Shown: positions 7,237 through 13,444 of the stretch, one piece after another
Position numbering within the stretch: the stretch's first letter is position 1
Layout: the number at the start of each line of letters is the position of its first letter
Source of the DNA: an uncultured Oscillospiraceae bacterium
GTDB taxonomy: Bacteria > Bacillota > Clostridia > Oscillospirales > Oscillospiraceae
Length of the DNA: 22,392 nucleotides
Direction: 5' to 3'
Assembly: GCA_910585735.1 (NCBI GenBank)
Contig: CAJUEU010000029.1
Span: 1-22,392 of the forward strand
Notes under the pieces: generated by a model
What the model was told of the DNA's origin: nothing
Databases searched by the model: none
The model's input: only the letters and a program-made list of their open reading frames with translations
Made by a program: the position numbers and the translations under genes

Positions 7237-7250
7237 GGTATCAGAATACC
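7237..7250. promoter_or_regulatory. Operator-like palindrome over the -10 box
   Basis: GGTAT (7237-7241) and ATACC (7246-7250) flank CAGA. The palindrome overlaps the -10 hexamer of the HTH-desulfoferrodoxin gene, as expected for an XRE repressor controlling its own promoter. The binding itself is inferred. Confidence 0.5.
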
Positions 7251-7271
7251 AGACAAAGGACGCAATGGCAA
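7243..7271 (-). promoter_or_regulatory. Promoter of the HTH-desulfoferrodoxin gene
   Basis: Read leftward: TTGCCA (7271-7266), 17 nt, TATTCT (7248-7243). The start codon lies about 20 nt beyond the predicted transcription start. Confidence 0.6.
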
Positions 7272-7292
7272 CCTACGGAGGGTAGAGTATGG

Positions 7293-7772
7293 TCAACCCA
7301 GGGTATAGGTCACATACCGATAGACCAGCCCGTCCTGCTCCAGGGGGGCTTCCGTGCCCACCGCCCGCCAGGCGGGGTCGGCGTCCAGATCAGGGAAGAA
7401 GGTGTCGGCCTCCGGGAAGGCGTGGCCGATTTTCGTTACATAGGCGGTATCGCAGTATGGGAGCAAGGCCTTGTAAACGCTGCCGCCTCCGATGACAAAG
7501 CTGTCGGCTGGGGCGACGGCCAAAAGGCTCTCCAGGTCGTGAAAGACCGTCCCTCCCTCGGCCGAAAAGCCGGGATCCCGGGACAGGATCAGGTTGTCCC
7601 GGTTCTTCAGGGGCCGGCCCCCAGGGAAGGTGGCCAGGGTCTTGCGGCCCAGGATCACCGGGTGGCCCAGGGTCAGCTCCTTGAACCGTTTCAGATCTTC
7701 TTTCAGGTAGCAGAGCTGGTCTCCGCCCTTTCCGATGGCCCAGTTCTGATCGACGGCTACGATGAGGTTCAT
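7293..7772 (-). CDS. folA: Dihydrofolate reductase
   Basis: It reduces dihydrofolate to tetrahydrofolate with NADPH, recycling the folate oxidised by thymidylate synthase. The 159-residue length is typical. Visible motifs: N-terminal MNLIVAVDQNWAIGK, catalytic Asp26 in KEDLKRFKELT, NADPH-binding GRKT (42-45), FPGGRPL (49-55) and GGGSVY (95-100). The tryptophan usually found just before the catalytic helix is replaced by Cys21-Tyr22, which might change inhibitor binding (inference). An excellent AAAGGAGG site precedes the ATG. It lies 145 nt downstream of thyA on the same strand, the common thyA-folA order. The gap holds a palindromic repeat but no clear promoter, so co-transcription with thyA is likely. 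Confidence 0.95.
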   Translation of the reverse strand: MNLIVAVDQNWAIGKGGDQLCYLKEDLKRFKELTLGHPVILGRKTLATFPGGRPLKNRDNLILSRDPGFSAEGGTVFHDLESLLAVAPADSFVIGGGSVYKALLPYCDTAYVTKIGHAFPEADTFFPDLDADPAWRAVGTEAPLEQDGLVYRYVTYTLG

Positions 7773-7842
7773 GGCTTTCCTCCTTTAGGGTGCATTGTCG
7801 CGCTTCGCAAGGGGCTGGTCGCTCGGTCTCTTTCCCTCCGAC

Positions 7843-7898
7843 TCGGACTGGTCTGCGGGCCGCCCTGCGGCCCTCCGCTCGTCCTCGCTCCAGTCCAA
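7843..7898. repeat. Modular palindromic element between thyA and folA
   Basis: An outer stem (TCGGACT at 7843-7849 with AGTCCAA at 7892-7898) encloses a triloop hairpin, GGGCCGC-CCT-GCGGCCC (7857-7873). A shorter relative with the same outer stem occurs at 18531-18546. It fills most of the intercistronic gap. It could act as a transcript-stability element or an inert repeat. Confidence 0.55.
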
Positions 7899-7917
7899 GC
7901 TCCCTCACAGCCCCTTG

Positions 7918-8748
7918 CTACACAGCCACTGGAATTTTCTCCTCCAGCGAATGGGCCTCATAGCCCTCCAGCTGGAAGGAGTTCTTGGTGAAAGCGTAGA
8001 AATCGGTGATGTCCGGGTCCATCCAGAGCTTGGGAGCCTCGTAGGGTGCCCGCTGGATGATCTCCTCCACGATGGGTACATGGCGGTCGTAGATGTGGGC
8101 GTCGGCGATGACGTGAATGAGCTCCCCCGCCTCCAGGCCGCTCACCTGGGCAAACATTTTCAGCAACGCGGCGTACTGCATCACGTTCCAGCCGTTGGCG
8201 GTGAGCATATCCTGGCTGCGCTGGTTCAGGATGCCGTTGAGGGTATTGCCGCTGACGTTGAAGGTCATGGAATAGGCGCAGGGCTGAAGGCCCATCTCCC
8301 GAAGGTCCTGGTGATTAAAGATATTGGTGACCATCCGCCGGGAGGCGGGGCTGTGCTTCAGGGTGTGGAGGATCCAGTCCACCTGGTCCATTTTCCCCTC
8401 GGGAAAGTCGTGCTTCACCCCAAGCTGGTAGCCGTAGGCCTTGCCGATGGAGCCGTCCGCGTCGGCCCAGGCGTCCCAGACGTGGCTGGAGAGGTCATGA
8501 ATGTTGTTGGACTTCTTCTGCCAGATCCAAAGGAGCTCGTCAATGGCCGACTTGAGAAACTGCTTACGCACCGTAAGGATGGGAAACTCCTTCCGCAGGT
8601 CGTAGCGGTTCACCACCCCGAAGAGCTTCACCGTATGGGCGGGGGTTCCGTCCTCCCAGCGGGGACGGACGGGCAGGTCGGTGTCCCAGACCCCTTGGGA
8701 CAGAATGTCTTTACAGTTCTGGATGAATACCTGGTCGGCGTAGCTCAT
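7918..8748 (-). CDS. thyA: Thymidylate synthase
   Basis: It methylates dUMP to dTMP using methylene-tetrahydrofolate. The 276-residue product has the active-site cysteine C157 in LQPCAYSM, the phosphate-binding SRR at about 136-138, an ELLWIWQKKSNNI segment, and HVIADAHIYDRH near the C-terminus for substrate binding. The usual RSxDxxLGxPFN motif reads RSQDMLTANGWNV, a variant I recall from other clostridial enzymes. ATG at 8748 follows AAAGGAG at 8 nt; an in-frame upstream extension to 8805 runs through the promoter and is rejected. It heads a likely thyA-folA operon. Confidence 0.95.
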   Translation of the reverse strand: MSYADQVFIQNCKDILSQGVWDTDLPVRPRWEDGTPAHTVKLFGVVNRYDLRKEFPILTVRKQFLKSAIDELLWIWQKKSNNIHDLSSHVWDAWADADGSIGKAYGYQLGVKHDFPEGKMDQVDWILHTLKHSPASRRMVTNIFNHQDLREMGLQPCAYSMTFNVSGNTLNGILNQRSQDMLTANGWNVMQYAALLKMFAQVSGLEAGELIHVIADAHIYDRHVPIVEEIIQRAPYEAPKLWMDPDITDFYAFTKNSFQLEGYEAHSLEEKIPVAV

Positions 8749-8781
8749 GGTAAGGTCTCCTTTTCTTTGTTTGCTGGGTCT

Positions 8782-8810
8782 ATCATAGCAAAAATCAGCC
8801 CACATGGCAA
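8782..8810 (-). promoter_or_regulatory. Promoter of thyA-folA
   Basis: Read leftward: TTGCCA (8810-8805), 17 nt, TATGAT (8787-8782), with TGC directly before the -10 (extended -10). Predicted start near 8775, giving a leader of about 27 nt. Confidence 0.7.
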
Positions 8811-8833
8811 GAGAAAAGCCCCACCGTTTTTGA

Positions 8834-8904
8834 GGACAGCAGGGCGGCCGGACAGAGGGACGGTTCTTACTGTCGGCACGGCAGAAGAACCGTCCCTGCT
8901 GTCC
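8834..8904. repeat. Long hairpin repeat of the GGGACGGTTCTT type
   Basis: GGACAG (8850-8855) pairs with CTGTCC (8899-8904) and GGGACGGTTCTT (8857-8868) with AAGAACCGTCCC (8885-8896). The interior (8870-8884) can pair further, for about 25 bp in all with one bulge. Positions 8834-8856 match 11499-11521 at 20 of 23 bases. It lies between the MFS gene stop (8923) and the thyA promoter and may end MFS transcription, although no T-run follows. Confidence 0.65.
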
Positions 8905-8922
8905 GTGATGGGCAAAATTTGT

Positions 8923-10203
8923 TTATTCCTCCAGCGCCCAGATGTGCCGGTCCCACCGGGCGGGAAGGCAGGAAAGAGACCCAAACACCCCGATGACCAG
9001 GAAGAAAAGGGCCGCGCCGCCTCCCTTCCCTGCTCCAAAGAGGCTGACCCACAAACTATTGGGGGCCTGGGCGGTCATAAAGGGCACAAAGACCCTGTCC
9101 ACCAGCCATCCTCCCAGCAGATACCCCACCGGGATGGTGAAAAATTGCAGAGTGTTCCGGGCCGAGTAGACCCGGCCCTGTATTTCGGGTGGGATGGTCT
9201 CCCGGAAGAGGGAGTCCATTCCGGCGTTCATCAGGGGGATGAAAAGCCATCCCAGCACCGCCCCAATACACCAGACCGGGAGGCTTTTCCCCAAGGCCAG
9301 AATGAAATTTTCGGTGGACATGGAAAAGAGCAGACTGTTGCAGATGACCCGCACCCGGCTTTTGGGCTTGGGAAGAGCCACCGCCAGCAGACCCCCAGTC
9401 AGGGAGGCCAGCCCGGTGAAGGTCTGGCATAGACCCAGAGCCTCCTCCCCACCCTTTGGAATGAGAAGGGCGGGCAGAGCCGCCTCAAACATGGAGGCGG
9501 TGAGGTTGATGACCGCCAGGAAAAGGATCAGGTCCAGCACCCCCCGGTGCTCCCGGAGATAGCGAAGTCCCTCCCTGGCGGCGGCCAGCAAGGGCTCAGG
9601 CTCCCCCTTCCCCTCCGTCTGCTCGGGGATGGGGATAAAAAAGAGCAGGCACACCGCCGCCAGGGTGAAGGTGCCCAGGTCGAAGAAAATCACGGCCTTC
9701 AACCCCACCAGAGTGTAGAGGGCCGTGGCCAATGCCGGGGTAAGGAGGCTCACCAAAGACCGGGCCAAGGCCTGGAGCCCTCCCATCCGCTGGTAATGCG
9801 CCCGGGGGGTGAGCAAGGTCACCGCCACCTCTGAGGCGGGCTGCTGCACCGTGTTCATGAGCCCATTGAGGGCGTTATTGAGATACAGGTGCCAGATCCG
9901 CAGGTTCCCTGTCACCAGGAGCCCCAGCACACAGAGGGTACACAGGGCGGCCAGGGCGTCACACACCAGCATGGTCCTTTTCTTGTTCCATCGGTCGCTG
10001 AGGGCCCCGGCAAAAATGCTGAGCACCACATAGGGGGCGTAAGCGCACACGGTGAGCATGGCGGTGGTAAGGGCCGAGCCGTACTGGCTGTACGACCACA
10101 CCACCAGAGCAAAATTGGTCATGGCGCTGCCCAGATTGGACAGTGCCTGGGTGAGCCAGAGCAGCAGAATGTATCTGCACTCAGAGAAAAATGTTTTGTT
10201 CAT
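8923..10203 (-). CDS. Major facilitator superfamily exporter, MefA-like
   Basis: This 426-residue integral membrane protein has about twelve hydrophobic segments. The MFS cytoplasmic loop signature between helices 2 and 3 is present (GALSDRWNKKRTM, about residues 66-78). The overall plan resembles the Mef macrolide/EntS exporter branch: an N-terminal WLTQALSNLGSAMTNFALVVWSY, SLLTPALATALY near the middle, and PEIQGRVYSARNTLQFFTIPVGYLLGG in the second half. Family knowledge suggests proton-driven export of a drug or natural product; the substrate is unknown. ATG at 10203 follows GAAGGAG at 8 nt. The promoter lies 190 nt upstream, and the leader holds a 15-codon ORF and competing hairpins, an arrangement often used for antibiotic-induced control. 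Confidence 0.85.
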   Translation of the reverse strand: MNKTFFSECRYILLLWLTQALSNLGSAMTNFALVVWSYSQYGSALTTAMLTVCAYAPYVVLSIFAGALSDRWNKKRTMLVCDALAALCTLCVLGLLVTGNLRIWHLYLNNALNGLMNTVQQPASEVAVTLLTPRAHYQRMGGLQALARSLVSLLTPALATALYTLVGLKAVIFFDLGTFTLAAVCLLFFIPIPEQTEGKGEPEPLLAAAREGLRYLREHRGVLDLILFLAVINLTASMFEAALPALLIPKGGEEALGLCQTFTGLASLTGGLLAVALPKPKSRVRVICNSLLFSMSTENFILALGKSLPVWCIGAVLGWLFIPLMNAGMDSLFRETIPPEIQGRVYSARNTLQFFTIPVGYLLGGWLVDRVFVPFMTAQAPNSLWVSLFGAGKGGGAALFFLVIGVFGSLSCLPARWDRHIWALEE

Positions 10204-10225
10204 GGCTTTGCTCCTTCTTTTATGA

Positions 10226-10253
10226 TGTATAATGCTTTCTCATAAAAGCGCAA
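10226..10253 (-). promoter_or_regulatory. Alternative, weaker promoter of the MFS gene
   Basis: Read leftward: TTGCGC (10253-10248), 16 nt, TATACA (10231-10226). If used, it would bypass the leader ORF. Confidence 0.35.
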
Positions 10254-10298
10254 AGCCTAAGGGACTTACAGTTCCGGTCCGCTCCGCACAGGGGTCCC

Positions 10299-10346
10299 TC
10301 AGACCTTGCGCGGAGCCGGGACAATGCAGAGAGGCAAACGGATCAT
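10299..10346 (-). CDS. 15-codon leader ORF upstream of the MFS exporter
   Basis: ATG at 10346-10344, stop TGA at 10301-10299; the product is MIRLPLCIVPAPRKV. GGGAG lies 9 nt before the ATG. The ORF begins about 40 nt after the predicted transcription start and ends about 95 nt before the exporter start. Its 3' half overlaps one arm of a hairpin (GCTCCGC at 10281-10287 with GCGGAGC at 10310-10316); GGGAC (10261-10265) can pair with GTCCC (10294-10298). Ribosome stalling on this ORF could therefore shift the leader fold. Translation and stalling are inferred. Confidence 0.4.
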   Translation of the reverse strand: MIRLPLCIVPAPRKV

Positions 10347-10391
10347 ATCCTCACACTCCCAAAACAGATTCCGGCCTTGGCCGATAAGGCC

Positions 10392-10420
10392 ATCATAGCA
10401 CAAAAAAATTTGTCCCGCAA
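10392..10420 (-). promoter_or_regulatory. Main promoter of the MFS gene
   Basis: Read leftward: TTGCGG (10420-10415), 17 nt, TATGAT (10397-10392), preceded by TGC (extended -10). It shares the TGCTATGAT core with the thyA promoter. Confidence 0.6.
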
Positions 10421-10467
10421 GGCGGGGATCTAATACCTCCCCTATGCTCGTTCCCAATGCACAAACT

Positions 10468-10493
10468 AGGGCGGGCCCATCCAGGCCCGCCCT
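10468..10493 (-). terminator. Terminator-like hairpin after the small membrane protein gene
   Basis: A 10-bp perfect stem (AGGGCGGGCC at 10468-10477 with GGCCCGCCCT at 10484-10493), six-base loop, placed 5 nt beyond the stop codon at 10499-10501. Only a weak T-stretch (AGTTTGT) follows when read leftward, so efficiency is uncertain. Confidence 0.65.
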
Positions 10494-10498
10494 GTGTA

Positions 10499-10651
10499 CT
10501 ACTTATCTTCTTTGATAAGCCCGTAGATACAGTAGACAGCACCCAAGGGCAGACAGACATATGATAAGATCAAAAACCAGCCGCCTATGATACCATACAG
10601 CCCGGCAATCAGCAATGCGATCCCCAAAAGAAGATTTTTTATTCCGGTCAT
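10499..10651 (-). CDS. 50-residue two-helix membrane protein
   Basis: The product begins MTGIKNLLLGIALLIAGLYG and ends in a charged KEDK tail. Two hydrophobic helices (about residues 6-22 and 25-45) are separated by a Gly-Gly turn. GGGAG lies 9 nt upstream of the ATG at 10651, in the 17-nt gap after the secreted-protein stop codon. The gene is therefore very probably co-transcribed and translated with its neighbour. I do not recognise a family. Size, topology and position next to a secreted protein would suit an immunity or accessory protein, but that is inference. A terminator-like hairpin follows. Confidence 0.7.
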   Translation of the reverse strand: MTGIKNLLLGIALLIAGLYGIIGGWFLILSYVCLPLGAVYCIYGLIKEDK

Positions 10652-10668
10652 TTTACTACACTCCCTTG

Positions 10669-11466
10669 TCAATACACCAATTCACAATACCCAGGTTCAC
10701 TTAAATTATCAATTGCCGCTCCACTAAAAGACAAATCCGGCAAATTGGACAGGAAATTAACAATTACGTCTCCACCAATATACTTGTGCGCATATTGTGC
10801 AACAGCGTTTGCAGTCCCTACAGTATCTGGAGTACGAATATAGGCATCTATCTGAATATACCAAAGATAATAGTATGTCAAATTGCTAAGAACACGCGTA
10901 GGAACTGTATATGCTATACCCGCAGAAGGCGTTACCTTGGAACAAACCGCCTGATTAGTTAACTCATGGCTAACTCCATCTGATGTTTTATAGAAAGTAC
11001 GGGCAGAGTTGTTATACAGTGAAAGGTTACCAGACCAACACATTGCCATTACGTCATCAAATACAAAGATAGGGTCAGTTGGGCTGTTCTTCCACTGTCC
11101 AATAGCGGATAGCTTAAACGCATCATATCCAGGCATATCCAATTTTGTGGATACAATAGTGCACCAAAATTTATCTGGACTAATAACATATGAAGCTGCT
11201 TTGTCATCCTTTTCCTCATCATACCATCCGTGGGTTTGCCCAATATCACATACAATTCCTTCGGGAATAAAGTTTGTTTCCTTCATTAAGTTAATAAGCT
11301 CATCTCGTTTCTCTTGTGATAAGTTGTTATCAACTTGCACATATTGACCTTCAATATAAAGGACATCCACACTATCACTACTATTGCTTTCTTCCAGTGC
11401 ATAAACCGGGGCTGTCAGGGTCAAACACATAACCAGCGCCAGAAACATAGATACGAACTTTTTCAT
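10669..11466 (-). CDS. Secreted protein of unknown function, low G+C, possibly bacteriocin-like
   Basis: The 265-residue product starts with a clear signal peptide: MKKF, a hydrophobic core (SMFLALVMCLTLTAP), and a likely cleavage after VYA at residue 23. The mature part is acidic and tyrosine-rich, with DPIFVFDDVMAMCWSGNLSLY in the middle and TPSAGIAYTVPTRVL followed by AQYAHKYIG near the end. From memory this layout is reminiscent of the geobacillin-26 family of large antibacterial proteins; that resemblance is weak and unchecked. ATG at 11466 follows GAGG at 9 nt; an ATG at 11481 would overlap that site. Base composition is clearly AT-richer than its neighbours, which suggests recent acquisition. 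A 50-residue membrane protein follows 17 nt downstream. Confidence 0.75.
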   Translation of the reverse strand: MKKFVSMFLALVMCLTLTAPVYALEESNSSDSVDVLYIEGQYVQVDNNLSQEKRDELINLMKETNFIPEGIVCDIGQTHGWYDEEKDDKAASYVISPDKFWCTIVSTKLDMPGYDAFKLSAIGQWKNSPTDPIFVFDDVMAMCWSGNLSLYNNSARTFYKTSDGVSHELTNQAVCSKVTPSAGIAYTVPTRVLSNLTYYYLWYIQIDAYIRTPDTVGTANAVAQYAHKYIGGDVIVNFLSNLPDLSFSGAAIDNLSEPGYCELVY

Positions 11467-11498
11467 AAATATTAACCTCATTTATTTTTAAATTTTCG

Positions 11499-11521
11499 GG
11501 ACGGTAGGGCGGTCGGACAGA
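11499..11521. repeat. Partial copy of the intergenic repeat seen at 8834
   Basis: This stretch matches 8834-8856 at 20 of 23 positions (shared core AGGGCGG.CGGACAGA). It lies in the leader of the secreted-protein gene and lacks the GGGACGGTTCTT hairpin arms, so it is a fragment. Confidence 0.55.
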
Positions 11522-11604
11522 CTGATCCCTCATTATCGCTGCATTGGCTTTTCCTTTTCCTTCCCAGAAATCTGATGAGGACAATTTCCTTATATTTTTG
11601 AATC

Positions 11605-11653
11605 GGGACCATAGTCCCAAATCCATCATAACACGAATATTGTGCAAAGTCAA
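11605..11653 (-). promoter_or_regulatory. Strong promoter of the secreted-protein operon, with hairpin at +1
   Basis: Read leftward: TTGACT (11653-11648), 17 nt, TATGAT (11630-11625). A GGGAC/GTCCC inverted repeat (11605-11609 with 11614-11618) falls at the predicted transcription start and could be an operator or a 5'-end stabilising hairpin. The leader to the ATG is about 150 nt. A further inverted repeat, TTCAAT/ATTGAA, lies upstream at 11687-11700. Confidence 0.7.
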
Positions 11654-11785
11654 CGAAAACAAAAAGATATTTTTAATAGTTATTTGTTCAATCTATTGAA
11701 TCCTGTTTGGAGCAGACAAAAGTAACCCATAAAAGAATACACCGTCCCTTACACTGCAAGCCTTTGCTCCATCCCGGATTTTCCC

Positions 11786-11814
11786 TTGACAAACCGAATA
11801 TTTATGCGTAGCAT
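11786..11814 (+). promoter_or_regulatory. Promoter of the M28 peptidase gene
   Basis: TTGACA (11786-11791), 17 nt, TAGCAT (11809-11814). The ATG lies about 35 nt past the predicted start. Confidence 0.6.
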
Positions 11815-11856
11815 AGGGATAGACCGTATTTTTATCAAAAGAAAGAGGGATGCAGC

Positions 11857-13173
11857 ATGGTCAATTACGGACAAGAGGCCTATGATTTTCTGGAGAAGCT
11901 CTCCTTCTCCCGGACCAGCGGCTCAGAGCTGGAGCACAAGGCGGCCAATATGATCGCCGACGAGATCAAGAGCTACGGTCTCGCCCCCACCTTGGAGCCC
12001 TTTGAGGTCAAGTGGGACAGGCCGGTCCACGCCCTGTTGAAGGTGACCTCCCCCGTAGAGGAGACCTTCACCGTCACCGGGCTCATCAACGCCGCCGATA
12101 CCCCCGAGGGGGGCTGTGACGCGGAGTTTACCTACATGCGCCTTATTGACGAGCTCACCCTCCGCCAGGCCAAGGGGAAATTTGTCCTCCTCAACGACCG
12201 GCCCAGCGAGGAGAACTACAAAAAGCTGATGAAGGCGGGTATCGCCGGGTTCCTGTGGATGAACGGCTCCAGTCGGGACACCTACGAGAACTCCGACCTG
12301 GACACCATGCGCTACCGCCCCTCCTACCTCAAGCACGGCAAGGTCCCCGGCTTTGCCATCCGCATGATCGACGCTATGAGGCTCCTGCGGCTGAAGCCCC
12401 AAACCGTCCACTTTGAGCTCAAGACCGAGGAGTTCAAGTCCACCTCCTACAACGTGGTCACGATGGTGCCCGGCACCGATCTCAAGGACGAGACCATCGC
12501 CGTGGGCGGGCACTACGACAGCGTGGAGTTCAGCTTGGGCTCCTGGGACAACGGGGCGGGTACGGTGCAGGTGCTGGGGCTTTTGAAGCACCTCAGCCAG
12601 CATCCCCCCCGGCGTACCGTGAAGGCCATCCTCTTTGGCTCGGAGGAGATCGGGCTGGAGGGCTCCAAGGCCTACATGGCCGCCCACCCCGAGGAGGGGG
12701 AGAGCCTTCTGTGCATGGTGAACCTGGACGTGGGCGGCAACCTGCTGGGCAGCGAGTTCGCCATGGTCACCGCCACCTCCGCCGCCGAGGACTACCTTCG
12801 GGGCATCCTGAAAGAGGGGGGCTTCTCCCTGGAGCTCAAGCCCGGGGTCATGAGCAGCGACGGCACGGTCTTTGCCGACTACACCGTCCCCGCCATCAAC
12901 TTTGCCTCCTACACCCCCCGGCAGGGCGGGTATATGCACACCCGGTACGACAACATGGACATGATCTCGGCGGACGTGCTGGACCACGAAGTACGCCAGC
13001 TCATCTACGTCTTTGCACGGCTCACCGACGCCGAGGTCTTCCCCATTGAGCGGAAAATTTCCGAGGAGATGCAGAAGGACATCGTCAAGTATTTCGGCGA
13101 GGGCCGCAGCCAGACCGAGAAGCGGAAAAAGGGCGAAAAGCCGGAGTCCGAGGGCAAGCCGGAGGAGAATTGA
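11857..13173 (+). CDS. M28-family zinc metallopeptidase with PA-like insert
   Basis: This 438-residue protein is a co-catalytic di-zinc aminopeptidase or carboxypeptidase of the M28 type. All five zinc ligands and the general base are visible: His219 (GGHYDS), Asp231 (WDNGAG), Glu263/Glu264 (GSEEIG), Asp291 (NLDVGG) and His361 (YMHTRYD). Residues about 95-175 look like a protease-associated domain inserted before the catalytic domain. There is no signal peptide, so it probably acts on peptides in the cytoplasm. The C-terminal 25 residues are highly charged (KRKKGEKPESEGKPEEN) and probably disordered. A GAAAGAGGG site precedes the ATG. No clear terminator follows, and the CNNM gene has its own promoter. 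Confidence 0.9.
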   Translation: MVNYGQEAYDFLEKLSFSRTSGSELEHKAANMIADEIKSYGLAPTLEPFEVKWDRPVHALLKVTSPVEETFTVTGLINAADTPEGGCDAEFTYMRLIDELTLRQAKGKFVLLNDRPSEENYKKLMKAGIAGFLWMNGSSRDTYENSDLDTMRYRPSYLKHGKVPGFAIRMIDAMRLLRLKPQTVHFELKTEEFKSTSYNVVTMVPGTDLKDETIAVGGHYDSVEFSLGSWDNGAGTVQVLGLLKHLSQHPPRRTVKAILFGSEEIGLEGSKAYMAAHPEEGESLLCMVNLDVGGNLLGSEFAMVTATSAAEDYLRGILKEGGFSLELKPGVMSSDGTVFADYTVPAINFASYTPRQGGYMHTRYDNMDMISADVLDHEVRQLIYVFARLTDAEVFPIERKISEEMQKDIVKYFGEGRSQTEKRKKGEKPESEGKPEEN

Positions 13174-13218
13174 TCCCTTCTCCCCCAATGGTTTTGGAGG
13201 ACAGCTCTAAATTCCCTC

Positions 13219-13247
13219 TTGCATTTTGCGCCGCTTCGTGGTATCAT
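13219..13247 (+). promoter_or_regulatory. Promoter of the CNNM/CorC gene
   Basis: TTGCAT (13219-13224), 17 nt, TATCAT (13242-13247). It gives a leader of about 190 nt before the ATG at 13445. Confidence 0.6.
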
Positions 13248-13253
13248 AGCATC

Positions 13254-13368
13254 AATCTTGACATCAAAGGATCGGTGAGACCGCGTGGATGAACCTCCGC
13301 CCAGTCCCAATTACATAATCGTCCGGCTCAACAAGGACAGTCTTACCAAAGAGTAGGACTGTCCTTTT
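13254..13368 (+). promoter_or_regulatory. Structured leader with intrinsic terminator, candidate riboswitch or attenuator
   Basis: The terminator-like hairpin has a 14-bp stem with one G-U pair (13333-13346 with 13353-13366, loop CAAAGA) followed by TTTT. It lies about 75 nt ahead of the coding region. The part before it folds into small stems (CGGT/ACCG near 13273, GCG-GG/CC-CGC near 13283-13300). CAGTCC (13302-13307) is complementary to GGACTG (13356-13361) in the terminator's 3' arm, so an antiterminator is possible. I do not recognise a known aptamer. The downstream transporter makes metal-ion control an attractive guess. Confidence 0.5.
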
Positions 13369-13444
13369 GCGCGCATTTTTCCTGTTTTGACCGTTTTTCA
13401 ACCCGCCCCATCTATTTTCAGAAAGAGAGTGTGAGCAAGCCTTT

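Noticed and set aside
7795..9432. 545-residue rightward ORF
   Set aside because: It runs antisense through thyA and into the MFS gene, both of which have clear family motifs.
11381..11662. 93-residue leftward ORF over the secreted-protein leader
   Set aside because: It covers the leader and the signal-peptide region in the wrong frame and has no ribosome site.
13271..13286. T-box-like motif (GGTGAGACCGCG resembling GGTGGTACCGCG)
   Set aside because: There is no room for a T-box stem I after the promoter, two core bases differ, and the downstream gene is neither a synthetase nor an amino-acid gene.
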